From Roseinatronobacter bogoriensis DSM 18756 (lineage in GTDB: Bacteria; Pseudomonadota; Alphaproteobacteria; Rhodobacterales; Rhodobacteraceae), in NCBI RefSeq assembly GCF_004366635.1, contig NZ_SORN01000002.1:248001-312000 (forward strand): DNA of 64,000 nucleotides, read 5' to 3'. This document shows positions 42,271 to 50,750 of this stretch, one piece after another. Made by a program: the position numbers and the translations under genes. The notes beneath the pieces are model-generated. The model worked only from the letters and a program-made list of their open reading frames with translations, was not told the DNA's origin and did no database searches. The first letter of the stretch is position 1, and every line of letters starts with the position of its first letter.

Positions 42271-43308
42271 TTACCCTCCTATCGCCCAGCGGGCCCAGAA
42301 GCCGCCAAGCACCTCGAATTTTGCCAAGAACGAAATAACGACAACCCAGACCAGCGATAATGGCAGAAACACTTTCCAACCGATCCGCATCAATTGGTCA
42401 TAGCGGTAGCGCGGTACGATCGCCTTGACCATTGCGAACATGAAGAAGAAGAATGCCATCTTCAGGAACATCCAGTGGAACCCGTCCGGCAGACCCGGAA
42501 TTGGCGACAGCCAGCCGCCGAAGAACAGCAGCGAAATCAGCGCACACATCAGGAATATGGCGATATACTCACCTGCCATGAACAGCAGATAGGGGGTCGA
42601 GCCATATTCCACCATGAACCCGGCAACCAACTCGGATTCCGCTTCGGGCAGATCAAATGGCGGGCGGTTCGTTTCAGCCAGCGCTGAGATGAAGAACAGC
42701 GCCACCATTGGCAGGTGTGGCAACCAGTACCAGCCCAGCAAACCATGACCGGTATCTTGCGCTGCAACGATGGCGCCAAAATTCATGCTGCCGGTCGAAA
42801 TGATGACACCAATGATGATCAGGCCCAGCGACACTTCATAAGAAATCATCTGTGCCGCAGACCGAAGCGAGCCAAGAAACGCATATTTGGAGTTGGACGC
42901 CCAGCCCCCCATGATCACGCCGTATACTTCTAGGCTGGCAATGGCAAAGACGAACAGGATCGCCACGTTAATATCTGCCAGGACCCAGCCGTCATTGAAC
43001 GGGATCACGGCCCAAGCCAGCATGGCCAGGACGAAACTCAACAACGGCGCAAGGAAATAAACAGGACGGTCCACGCCTGCCGGAATCACCACTTCCTTGA
43101 CAACGAATTTCAAAGCATCAGCAAATGTCTGCAAAAGCCCCCAGGGACCGACGACATTCGGCCCACGGCGCATCTGCACCGCGGCCCAGACCTTGCGATC
43201 TGCGTAGACCAGAAAAATCAGGCTGATCATCACGAAGCCAACAACAAGCAGAGATTGCGCCGCGATCAGCACGGTAATCCCCAGTCCGGTTTGCAGAAAC
43301 TCTGTCAT
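42271..43308 (-). CDS. nuoH: NADH-quinone oxidoreductase subunit H
   Basis: A 345-aa eight-helix membrane subunit that forms much of the quinone tunnel. Hallmarks: YADRKVWAAVQMRRGPNVVGPWGLLQTFADALK, ALAETNRPPFDLPEAESELVAGF and EYGSTPYLLFMAGEYIAI. TTGAGGGACGA precedes ATG 43308. It lies next to a small lipoprotein gene. Confidence 0.97.
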   Translation of the reverse strand: MTEFLQTGLGITVLIAAQSLLVVGFVMISLIFLVYADRKVWAAVQMRRGPNVVGPWGLLQTFADALKFVVKEVVIPAGVDRPVYFLAPLLSFVLAMLAWAVIPFNDGWVLADINVAILFVFAIASLEVYGVIMGGWASNSKYAFLGSLRSAAQMISYEVSLGLIIIGVIISTGSMNFGAIVAAQDTGHGLLGWYWLPHLPMVALFFISALAETNRPPFDLPEAESELVAGFMVEYGSTPYLLFMAGEYIAIFLMCALISLLFFGGWLSPIPGLPDGFHWMFLKMAFFFFMFAMVKAIVPRYRYDQLMRIGWKVFLPLSLVWVVVISFLAKFEVLGGFWARWAIGG

Positions 43309-43323
43309 TCGTCCCTCAATTCC

Positions 43324-43737
43324 TCACACCGTGGGGATGCCTTGTTCCCGGCAATCATCCACAATCACTTCTGCGTCCAGGTTGCGCATTCCCGCCGGAA
43401 TATCTGGTGAAATGACAAAGCCGCCATCCCCGACCCAAACATCCCCGGAACGGCGAACATTCGTGCGCACATGTTGCGCAAAACCGTAGCCGCGGATTAA
43501 CGTATATTGCGCCGCAGCACAACGCGCATAGGTCACAACATCGGCCCTGTCGCGCGCGCCCCGCATCCGCACGACAAAGCTTACCGTGTTATTGTCCAGC
43601 AGCAGCGTTTGCACACCCAGATATTCAGCATTTTGCGGCGGCGACAGCGCCGCACGCGCGCCCGTTTCCTCGGCGCAGCCCATCAGGCCGCCAGAAGCGA
43701 CCAGAGCCAGACCAAGGGGGGTGAGTGCGCGCGTCAA
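43324..43737 (-). CDS. Small predicted lipoprotein inside nuo operon (137 aa)
   Basis: A 137-aa protein with a signal sequence ending in a lipobox-like GGLMGC, Cys21 being the likely lipidation site. The mature part (VQTLLLDNNTVSFVVRMRGA, then YARCAAAQYTLIRGYGF) looks like a small beta-rich domain with a pair of Cys. No named family is recognised. It sits five bases after the nuoG stop and 15 before nuoH in the same orientation, so it is cotranscribed with complex I. A role in complex assembly or an unrelated envelope role are both possible. Confidence 0.82.
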   Translation of the reverse strand: MTRALTPLGLALVASGGLMGCAEETGARAALSPPQNAEYLGVQTLLLDNNTVSFVVRMRGARDRADVVTYARCAAAQYTLIRGYGFAQHVRTNVRRSGDVWVGDGGFVISPDIPAGMRNLDAEVIVDDCREQGIPTV

Positions 43738-43742
43738 TGTTC

Positions 43743-45767
43743 TTACTCTGCGGCCAAGGGCGTCTGCTGGCGTTGCTTCGCCATCGCGGAAAGCTCTGCC
43801 ATCAGGCTGGAGGCACGCGCAATCGGGTTGGTCAGGTAGAAATCCGTCACAGCATTGCGGAAATCAGCCTTGCCCAATGCCGCCGGCGCAATGGCCTGCC
43901 ATTCATTGTCCGGTACAATATCAATATCGGCCAGATGCGGATGAGCAGCCGTCAGATGCTTGCGCAGAGCGCCGATATTGTCAAACGGCAGGGTCGCGCC
44001 CATTTCGCCCGACAATGCGCGCAGAATGGCCCAGTTCTCCTTGGCCTCTCCCGGACCAAAACCCGCGCGCAAGGCCAGTTGCGGCCGGCCTTCGGTATTC
44101 ACGAACAGACCCGGTTCTTCAGGATAGGCCGCGCCCGGCAGAATGATATCCGCCCGATGTGCGCCCCGGTCACCGTGGCTGCCCTGATAGATCACAAAGG
44201 CACCCGGCGCGATGTCGATTTCATCGGCTCCCAGATTGTAGATAACCTCTGCCCCATCGGTCGCCGCAGCAATGCCGCCCTCAGTCGTGCAGCCAATATC
44301 CATGGCGCCGACGCGGGACGCGGCTGTATGCAGGACCAGCAACTTCGCCCCCGATTTCTCGCAGATCGACTGCACCATCGCGAGAACGGCCGCGCCATCA
44401 GCTTCACGAAGCGCGCCCTGCCCGACAATCACAATGCAGTTCTTGTCTTGAAGCGCTGACATATCAAGCCCTGCAACCTGTTCCAGTGCCGCGCGATCGG
44501 TTCCCATATGCTCGTATTCATAGGTCAGGTCTGCTGCCGCGCCGACGAGTGTCACATCTGCGCCATTCAACCATGCCTTGCGAATACGCGCATTCAGAAC
44601 AGGTGCTTCACTGCGCGGATTGGTCCCCACAAGCAGGATCTTGTTGGCATAGTCGATATCTTCAATCGCCGCTGTTCCGACATAGGCCGAACGATTGCCC
44701 CCAGGCAGCTTTGCGCCATCGGTCCGACACTCCACTGTGCCGCCCTGCCCTTCAATCAGCAGTTTCAGCGCATAGGCCGCCTCGACCGAGACCAGATCCC
44801 CGATCAACCCGGTCACTTTCTTGCCCTTCATCGCGCTGGCGACAGCAGAAAGTGCCTCGGGCCAGGATGCTGGGCGGAGCTTGCCATTCTCCCGAATATA
44901 GGGGCGGTCAAGGCGCTGACGCTTCAGCCCATCCCAGACATAGCGCGATTTGTCCGACAGCCACTCTTCATTCACGCCATCATGGTTGCGTGGCAGAATA
45001 CGCATGACTTCGCGGCCCTTAGTATCCACGCGAATGTTGGACCCAAGCGCATCCATCACGTCAATGGTTTCGGTCTTGGTCAATTCCCAAGGCCGCGCGG
45101 TAAAGCTGTAGGGCTTGGAGACCAGCGCCCCAACCGGACAGAGATCAACAATATTGCCGACCATTTCCGACTCGATCAGCGCACCCAGATAAGTGGTGAT
45201 TTCGGCATCCTCGCCGCGACCGGTCTGGCCCATGACGGTCTGGCCCGCCACCTCGGTGGTGAAGCGCACACAGCGCGTGCAGGAAATGCACCGCGTCATA
45301 TGGGTTTCTACCAAGGGACCAAGCTGCAAATCCTCGACCGCGCGCTTGGGCTCGCGGTAGCGCGAGAAATCGACACCATAGGCCATAGCCTGATCTTGCA
45401 GATCGCATTCGCCGCCCTGATCGCAGATCGGGCAATCCAGCGGGTGGTTGATCAGCAGAAATTCCATCACCCCTTCGCGGGCCTTCTTGACCATGGGTGA
45501 ATTGGTCTTAATCACCGGCGGCGCGCCCTCTGGTCCGGGGCGCAGGTCTTTGACCTGCATGGCACAGCTTGCCGCGGGTTTGGGCGGACCGCCCACAACC
45601 TCAACCAGACACATGCGGCAATTGCCTGCAATCGACAGGCGTTCATGATAGCAGAAACGTGGAATTTCGATCCCTGCCTCTTCACAGGCCTGTATCAGGG
45701 TCATTTCTGGCGGAACTTCGACATCCTTGCCGTCAATGATGATCTTGCGCAACTCTGACATTTTCAC
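43743..45767 (-). CDS. nuoG: NADH-quinone oxidoreductase subunit G
   Basis: A 674-aa iron-sulfur subunit of the NADH module. N-terminal cluster motifs: CYHERLSIAGNCRMCLVEV (2Fe-2S N1b), CPICDQGGECDLQDQAM and HMTRCISCTRCVRF (4Fe-4S N4/N5), then IVDLCPVGALVSKPY. The following molybdopterin-oxidoreductase-like region lacks the extra Cys set of cluster N7, so it resembles the mitochondrial and Paracoccus forms rather than E. coli. Its ATG overlaps the DUF5333 gene stop by four bases. Confidence 0.96.
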   Translation of the reverse strand: MKMSELRKIIIDGKDVEVPPEMTLIQACEEAGIEIPRFCYHERLSIAGNCRMCLVEVVGGPPKPAASCAMQVKDLRPGPEGAPPVIKTNSPMVKKAREGVMEFLLINHPLDCPICDQGGECDLQDQAMAYGVDFSRYREPKRAVEDLQLGPLVETHMTRCISCTRCVRFTTEVAGQTVMGQTGRGEDAEITTYLGALIESEMVGNIVDLCPVGALVSKPYSFTARPWELTKTETIDVMDALGSNIRVDTKGREVMRILPRNHDGVNEEWLSDKSRYVWDGLKRQRLDRPYIRENGKLRPASWPEALSAVASAMKGKKVTGLIGDLVSVEAAYALKLLIEGQGGTVECRTDGAKLPGGNRSAYVGTAAIEDIDYANKILLVGTNPRSEAPVLNARIRKAWLNGADVTLVGAAADLTYEYEHMGTDRAALEQVAGLDMSALQDKNCIVIVGQGALREADGAAVLAMVQSICEKSGAKLLVLHTAASRVGAMDIGCTTEGGIAAATDGAEVIYNLGADEIDIAPGAFVIYQGSHGDRGAHRADIILPGAAYPEEPGLFVNTEGRPQLALRAGFGPGEAKENWAILRALSGEMGATLPFDNIGALRKHLTAAHPHLADIDIVPDNEWQAIAPAALGKADFRNAVTDFYLTNPIARASSLMAELSAMAKQRQQTPLAAE

Positions 45768-46195
45768 CTCTCCCGCAACTGGCGGCCTAGCGCAGAGCGT
45801 TCGGCGATCTGGGCGCTTGCATAGGCGCAGACGGATGCCTCATCTTCAGGCTCCACGCCTTCACGTTGCAAATGCGCTTTCACGATACCTTCCAGACGCG
45901 CTTGTTCCTGCTTGTCTTCCACAAAAGCTTCGATCTGCGACCGACTATAACCCATATTTCGTGCGCGATTATACAGCGTCAGAAAGTAATTCACCCGCGC
46001 CAGACGGCCCGGTGGGCTGACATTGGGGCAAGTATCGACCACATGCTTGATAAGCGCGGCGGTAAACAGGCCATTGTAAATCTCGGGCGTGTTTCGCAGC
46101 GTTTCGTTCACTTCGGTCTGGGTGGTCGCAGCGCTGGCCACGGCCGAACCGGTGACAAGAAGCGCAGTCGCCATTCCCAATAGTTGCTGTTTCAT
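45764..46195 (-). CDS. DUF5333-like secreted protein
   Basis: A 143-aa protein with a signal peptide (MKQQLLGMATALLVTGSAVA). The mature region matches what I know of DUF5333: LRNTPEIYNGLFTAALIKHV, NRARNMGYSRSQIEAFV and ASVCAYASAQIAERSALGRQLRER. This family is found in Rhodobacterales beside complex I genes; its role is unknown. ATG 46195 is chosen because the longer frame (to 46471) runs over the DUF3291 gene; it overlaps that gene's stop by four bases (ATGA) and nuoG by four. Confidence 0.85.
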   Translation of the reverse strand: MKQQLLGMATALLVTGSAVASAATTQTEVNETLRNTPEIYNGLFTAALIKHVVDTCPNVSPPGRLARVNYFLTLYNRARNMGYSRSQIEAFVEDKQEQARLEGIVKAHLQREGVEPEDEASVCAYASAQIAERSALGRQLRER

Positions 46196-46698
46196 TGTGC
46201 TAACTCCGTCGCGGCTGTGCATGACCGCCGCTTCCATAACTGCGCCTCGTCCAGCCAATCCCAACCGAACGCATAGGCGCTTGCCCCATTTGCGCGCAGA
46301 TGTTCCAGCCGCTCCAGCCCCTCTTCCAGCGTCGGACGGTGCCCTTGCGGCACCCACCACATGACAAAATGCATCTTGTGCAACACTTCGAACCAAGCCG
46401 CGCGGCGCTGGTAGAACTGGCGGTGTACGGTGTTCCAGACGAATTGTTCCAAAGATGCGATATCCGTCCACACAGTCAGATTGGCCACAGATTGCGGATC
46501 ACCTGCAATGCAATTTTCCGTATTGCCCGTGCCCGGCGTCCCAGAACCTTCCATCATCCAGACAAAGCCCGGCATCCGCTTGCCCAACCCATTGACCTTG
46601 TCCAGCGCACCCATGAACTCGGCCACGCGCGGATCATCGGTCGGCGCCAGAAGGCGCCCGATATTCAACTCCGCAAGATGGTGGCCTGCATGTGTCAT
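46192..46698 (-). CDS. DUF3291 domain protein inside nuo operon
   Basis: A 168-aa cytoplasmic protein. Segments AELNIGRLLAPTDDPRVAEFM, VWMMEGSG and VANLTVWTDIASLEQFVWNTVHRQFYQRR, with MHFVMWWVPQGHRPTLEEGLERLEHL, fit the DUF3291 family, a dimeric ferredoxin-like (antibiotic monooxygenase-like) fold of unknown substrate. It is wedged between nuoF and the DUF5333 gene, with a 4-bp overlap to the latter, so it is expressed with complex I. Its presence here is unusual compared with the best-known nuo operons. Confidence 0.88.
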   Translation of the reverse strand: MTHAGHHLAELNIGRLLAPTDDPRVAEFMGALDKVNGLGKRMPGFVWMMEGSGTPGTGNTENCIAGDPQSVANLTVWTDIASLEQFVWNTVHRQFYQRRAAWFEVLHKMHFVMWWVPQGHRPTLEEGLERLEHLRANGASAYAFGWDWLDEAQLWKRRSCTAATELAQ

Positions 46699-46701
46699 GG
46701 G

Positions 46702-48000
46702 TTATTCTGCTGCTACCTTTGCCGACCGCCCGGCTTTTTGACTGGCGATGCGATCTTCGATCACGTCACGGAAATTTCGGATAAGCCCTTGAATGGGCCA
46801 TGCCGCTGCATCGCCAAGCGCGCAGATCGTGTGCCCCTCGACCTGCTTGGTCACATCCCAAAGCATGTCGATTTCTTCAACCTCTGCCTCGCCGCGCAGC
46901 AAGCGGTCCATGACCCGCATCATCCAGCCCGTCCCTTCGCGGCACGGCGTGCACTGGCCGCAGCTTTCATGCTTGTAGAATTTGGACAAACGCCAGATTG
47001 CCTTGATGATATCGGTCTGCTTGTCCATGACAATCACCGCCGCCGTTCCAAGGCCAGAACTAAGGTCGTTGCGCAGATAGTCGAAATCCATCACCGCATC
47101 GCGCATCTTCTCGCCGCGCACACAAGGCACCGAACTGCCACCCGGAATAACCGCCAGAAGATTATCCCAACCGCCACGAATGCCCCCGCAGTGCTTCTCG
47201 ATCAATTCTTCAAAACTGATCGACATGGCCTCTTCCACCACACAAGGGCGGTTCACATGGCCGGAGATGGCAAACAATTTGGTGCCCGCATTGTTCGGGC
47301 GGCCAAAGCCTGCGAACCATGCCCCGCCACGGCGCAAAATTGTCGGCACGACGGCAATCGATTCCACGTTATTCACAGTGGTCGGGCAGCCATACAGCCC
47401 TGCACCGGCAGGGAAAGGCGGCTTCATCCGCGGCATGCCCTTCTTGCCCTCAAGGCTTTCCAGAAGAGCAGTTTCTTCGCCGCAGATATAGGCCCCTGCG
47501 CCATGATGCAGATAGAGGTCAAAATCCCAGCCGGAGCCGCACGCATTCGGGCCAACCAGCCCCGCGTCATAGGCTTCGTCAATCGCGTTCTGCAAGGCTT
47601 CTTTCTCGCGGATATACTCGCCGCGAATATAGATATAGCAGGCATGGGCATTCATCGCGAAAGACGCGATCAGACACCCCTCGATCAGTGTATGCGGATC
47701 GTGCCGCATGATTTCGCGGTCTTTGCAGGTGCCGGGTTCGGATTCGTCGGCATTCACGACCAGATAAGACGGACGCCCGTCGCTTTCCTTGGGCATGAAA
47801 GACCATTTCAGACCGGTCGGAAAACCCGCGCCGCCACGCCCGCGCAGCCCCGATTGCTTCATCTCGTCGATGATCCAGTCGCGACCCTTTGCCAGCAAGG
47901 CCTTGGTCCCGTCCCAATGCCCACGCGCACGCGCCCCTTTGAGAGAGCGGTCATGCATCCCGTAGAGATTGGTAAAGATACGATCCTTGTCATCAAGCAT
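46702..48000 (-). CDS. nuoF: NADH-quinone oxidoreductase subunit F
   Basis: A 432-aa NADH- and FMN-binding subunit. Hallmarks: GLRGRGGAGFPTGLKWSFMP (NADH site), VVNADESEPGTCKDRE, GAGAYICGEETALLESLEGK (FMN site) and SCGQCTPCREGTGWM with a later Cys (HTICALGDA) for cluster N3. Upstream is the DUF5337 gene after 21 bases. Confidence 0.97.
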   Translation of the reverse strand: MLDDKDRIFTNLYGMHDRSLKGARARGHWDGTKALLAKGRDWIIDEMKQSGLRGRGGAGFPTGLKWSFMPKESDGRPSYLVVNADESEPGTCKDREIMRHDPHTLIEGCLIASFAMNAHACYIYIRGEYIREKEALQNAIDEAYDAGLVGPNACGSGWDFDLYLHHGAGAYICGEETALLESLEGKKGMPRMKPPFPAGAGLYGCPTTVNNVESIAVVPTILRRGGAWFAGFGRPNNAGTKLFAISGHVNRPCVVEEAMSISFEELIEKHCGGIRGGWDNLLAVIPGGSSVPCVRGEKMRDAVMDFDYLRNDLSSGLGTAAVIVMDKQTDIIKAIWRLSKFYKHESCGQCTPCREGTGWMMRVMDRLLRGEAEVEEIDMLWDVTKQVEGHTICALGDAAAWPIQGLIRNFRDVIEDRIASQKAGRSAKVAAE

Positions 48001-48021
48001 GTGCTAACCCTTGTCTGCCGG

Positions 48022-48249
48022 CTATTTTCCGGCCTTCCCTTGTCGCCAGATGCGAAACGTTACGATCAGTGCCCAGCCAAACGCCGCCAGCGCCGAAAAA
48101 TCTATCAGAAATGCGTAGCGCGGGTCCCAACCGAACTCGCGCCCCATCCATCCCAAAACAACCCAGGCGACGATCGCTGACGCCATCACCACCCCGACAA
48201 GCCGAGCTTGTCGGGCGAGTGCCATGTCGCGGGACGAAGGTTTCGCCAT
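48022..48249 (-). CDS. DUF5337-like small membrane protein
   Basis: A 75-aa protein with two transmembrane segments (VGVVMASAIVAWVVLGWMG and FLIDFSALAAFGWALIVTF) after a basic start (RDMALARQARL). The pattern matches DUF5337, a family seen between nuoE and nuoF in Rhodobacterales. Function unknown; it could assist assembly or membrane docking of the NADH module. It lies 22 bases after the nuoE stop. Confidence 0.85.
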   Translation of the reverse strand: MAKPSSRDMALARQARLVGVVMASAIVAWVVLGWMGREFGWDPRYAFLIDFSALAAFGWALIVTFRIWRQGKAGK

Positions 48250-48271
48250 GCGTTCCCATCCTCATGCGCAA

Positions 48272-49405
48272 CTATGTGCGCTTCGAAAATTCTGTCTCGC
48301 CGCCCTCGGCAAGGGTTTTGGCCTGTGCGATCCAGTCGTCACGTTCGATACGGCCCTTGAACTTCAAGCGCGTATCAACCCAGGCAATCTCAGCCGGTGT
48401 CCAGCTTGCAATCTGCCAATAATGCCAGACGCCCAACTCATTAAGCACCCCTTCCAGCTTGGGGCCGACCCCCTTGATCTTCTTCAAGTCATCCGCAGCG
48501 CCCCGCGGGCTTTTGAGCATCTCGGGTTCAGCCTCTGCCTCAGCGGCCCCTTTGGCGACCGCTTCGGGCTTGGCCTTGGGTTTGTCCTTGGCCGCTTGCT
48601 TGCTGACGCCCGTATCATCGACCGGCTGCTTTGCACCGGGCTTCGGTTCATTCTTTTTTACCGTAGCACTGCTGACAGGCTTGGGCTTGGCAGGCTTTTT
48701 CGCCTTGGCAATCCAAGGCGTGATCAAAGGCACTTCGGTGCCATCAATCCGCTTGAGCGTATCGCCGATCCGCGTTGCCAAAGCGACCGAACCATTTTGC
48801 GACTCGCCGGTAAATTCCTTCAGCGACGTCACACCGCCCAACGGTTCGGAAGCAAATCGACCGTTCTGAGGCCCCGGTGTCGGCACCTTGCCTGCGGCCA
48901 TATCGTCAAGCAGTTTGGCAAAACCCTCGGCCGTCAGATCTTCGTAATAATCCTTGCCGATCTGCGCCATGGGCGCGTTTGAGCAAGCCCCCAGACACTC
49001 CACCTCTTCCCAGCTGAATTTGCCATCGGGCGACAACATGTGCGCGCGCGGTGCAATCTTCTGCTTGCACACTTCGATCAGGTTTTCAGCGCCACAAATC
49101 ATGCAGCTTGTTGTGCCGCAAATCTGAATATGAGCAACAGAGCCAACAGGTTGCAGCTGGAACATGAAGTAAAATGTCGCCACTTCCAGCGCCCGGATAT
49201 AAGCCATACCCAGCATTGACGCGATATGCTCGATCGCGGGTCGGGTCAGCCACCCCTCCTGTTCCTGAGCGCGCCACAGAAGCGGAATAATCGCGCTAGC
49301 CTGACGGCCTTCGGGGTATTTGGCAATCTGCCCTTCGGCCCATGCCTGATTGGCAGGCGTGAAGGCAAAGCTTTCGGGTTGGTCTGGGTGCAAGCGGCGC
49401 AGCAT
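48272..49405 (-). CDS. nuoE: NADH-quinone oxidoreductase subunit E with C-terminal extension
   Basis: A 377-aa subunit, about twice the usual bacterial length. Residues 1-160 are the normal thioredoxin-like NuoE with the N1a ligands CGTTSC and VECLGACSNAP. A Lys/Pro/Ala-rich linker follows (about residues 235-305: KKPAKPKPVSSATVKKNEPK and onward), then a helix-hairpin-helix-like domain (DDLKKIKGVGPKLEGVLNEL, with WHYWQIASWTPAEIAWV). Start ATG 49405 overlaps the nuoD stop by one base. The extension is characteristic of Rhodobacterales relatives; its role is unknown. Confidence 0.95.
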   Translation of the reverse strand: MLRRLHPDQPESFAFTPANQAWAEGQIAKYPEGRQASAIIPLLWRAQEQEGWLTRPAIEHIASMLGMAYIRALEVATFYFMFQLQPVGSVAHIQICGTTSCMICGAENLIEVCKQKIAPRAHMLSPDGKFSWEEVECLGACSNAPMAQIGKDYYEDLTAEGFAKLLDDMAAGKVPTPGPQNGRFASEPLGGVTSLKEFTGESQNGSVALATRIGDTLKRIDGTEVPLITPWIAKAKKPAKPKPVSSATVKKNEPKPGAKQPVDDTGVSKQAAKDKPKAKPEAVAKGAAEAEAEPEMLKSPRGAADDLKKIKGVGPKLEGVLNELGVWHYWQIASWTPAEIAWVDTRLKFKGRIERDDWIAQAKTLAEGGETEFSKRT

Positions 49406-50628
49406 TAGCGGTCAATCTCTCCGAACACGACATCCATTGTGCCGATAATGGCGGCCACATCGGCCAGTTGGTGCCCTTTGGCAACGTAATCCATGCTTTG
49501 CAGATGCATGTATCCCGGCGCACGGATCTTGGCGCGGTAAGGCCGGTTGCTTCCATCGGCGACCAGATAAACGCCGAATTCGCCTTTTGGCGCTTCTACA
49601 GCGGCGTAAACCTCGCCTGCGGGCACATGGAACCCTTCTGTATAAAGCTTGAAGTGATGGATCAGCGCTTCCATCGAGGTTTTCATCTCTCCGCGCGGTG
49701 GCGGTGTGATCTTGCCCCGCGCCAGAACATCGCCCTGCCCTTCGGGTTCGCGCAACTTTTCAATGGCTTGCTGCATAATGCTGACACTTTCGCGCATCTC
49801 GGCCATGCGGCACAAATAGCGGTCATAGCAATCACCATTCTTGCCCACCGGGATCTTGAAGTCGAATTCGTCATAGCATTCATAAGGCTGCGCGCGGCGC
49901 AAATCCCATGCAAGGCCCGATCCGCGCACCATCACCCCTGAATAGCCCCAATCCAGAATATCCTGTTCGCTGATAATCCCGATATCGGCATTGCGCTGCT
50001 TGAAAATCCGGTTCTCGGTCAGCAACCCGTCAATATCATCCAGCATTTTGGGGAATTCATGCGTCCAAGCCTCGATATCGTCGATCAGGTCAGACGGCAG
50101 GTCCTGATGCACGCCACCGGGCCGGAAATAGGCCGCGTGCAGGCGCGCACCACAGGCGCGCTCGTAAAAGATCATCAACTTCTCGCGTTCCTCAAACCCC
50201 CAAAGCGGTGGCGTCAAGGCACCCACATCCATGGCCTGCGTGGTCACGTTCAACAGGTGGCTTAGGATGCGCCCGATCTCGGAATACAACACCCGGATCA
50301 GCGAGGCGCGGCGTGGCACCTCTACCCCGGTCAACCGCTCGATCGCCAGGCACCAGGCATGTTCCTGATTCATTGGCGCCACATAATCCAGCCGGTCGAA
50401 ATAAGGCAGATTCTGCAAATAGGTGCGGCTTTCCATCAGCTTTTCAGTGCCACGGTGCAACAGCCCGATATGCGGGTCACACCGATCCACAATCTCGCCG
50501 TCCAGTTCCAGCACAAGGCGCAAAACACCGTGTGCTGCCGGGTGTTGAGGGCCGAAATTGATGTTGAAATTGCGGATCTTCTGTTCGCTGGTCTGCGCGT
50601 CTTCAAACCCCTTGGAGCCGTCCATCAT
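49405..50628 (-). CDS. nuoD: NADH-quinone oxidoreductase subunit D
   Basis: A 407-aa 49-kDa subunit that holds the quinone site with nuoB. It contains FGPQHPAAHGVLRLVLELDGE, HIGLLHRGTEKLME and PYFDRLDYVAPM, and ends with SNRPYRAKIRAPGYMHLQSMD and DVVFGEIDR. GGAGGG lies seven bases before the first ATG (50628), which overlaps the stop of the 41-codon ORF. Confidence 0.97.
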   Translation of the reverse strand: MMDGSKGFEDAQTSEQKIRNFNINFGPQHPAAHGVLRLVLELDGEIVDRCDPHIGLLHRGTEKLMESRTYLQNLPYFDRLDYVAPMNQEHAWCLAIERLTGVEVPRRASLIRVLYSEIGRILSHLLNVTTQAMDVGALTPPLWGFEEREKLMIFYERACGARLHAAYFRPGGVHQDLPSDLIDDIEAWTHEFPKMLDDIDGLLTENRIFKQRNADIGIISEQDILDWGYSGVMVRGSGLAWDLRRAQPYECYDEFDFKIPVGKNGDCYDRYLCRMAEMRESVSIMQQAIEKLREPEGQGDVLARGKITPPPRGEMKTSMEALIHHFKLYTEGFHVPAGEVYAAVEAPKGEFGVYLVADGSNRPYRAKIRAPGYMHLQSMDYVAKGHQLADVAAIIGTMDVVFGEIDR

Positions 50629-50750
50629 TTCTGACCCTCCGTCTTGCGCGGCATATCAGATATGCGGTCCCAGAACCGCCGCCGCAGAAATGGCAATGCC
50701 AAAAGCGGGCCAAAGATCGCAAGCCAGAACCCTCGCTTGAGCGCGGTCAT
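50625..50750 (-). CDS. 41-aa micro-protein between nuoC and nuoD
   Basis: ATG 50750 overlaps the nuoC stop (ATGA) and its TGA at 50625-50627 overlaps the nuoD ATG (ATGA). The product starts MTALKRGFWLAIFGPLLALP, a basic N-terminus followed by a hydrophobic segment, then LRRRFWDRISDMPRKTEGQK, a positively charged tail. It fits a one-helix membrane or membrane-associated peptide. Overlaps at both ends make chance retention unlikely. Function unknown; a complex I accessory or assembly peptide is the simplest guess. Confidence 0.7.
   Translation of the reverse strand: MTALKRGFWLAIFGPLLALPFLRRRFWDRISDMPRKTEGQK

Noticed and set aside
46300..48180. 626-codon plus-strand frame
   Set aside because: It lies antisense to nuoF and neighbours, which are clearly conserved; long antisense frames are common at this GC content.
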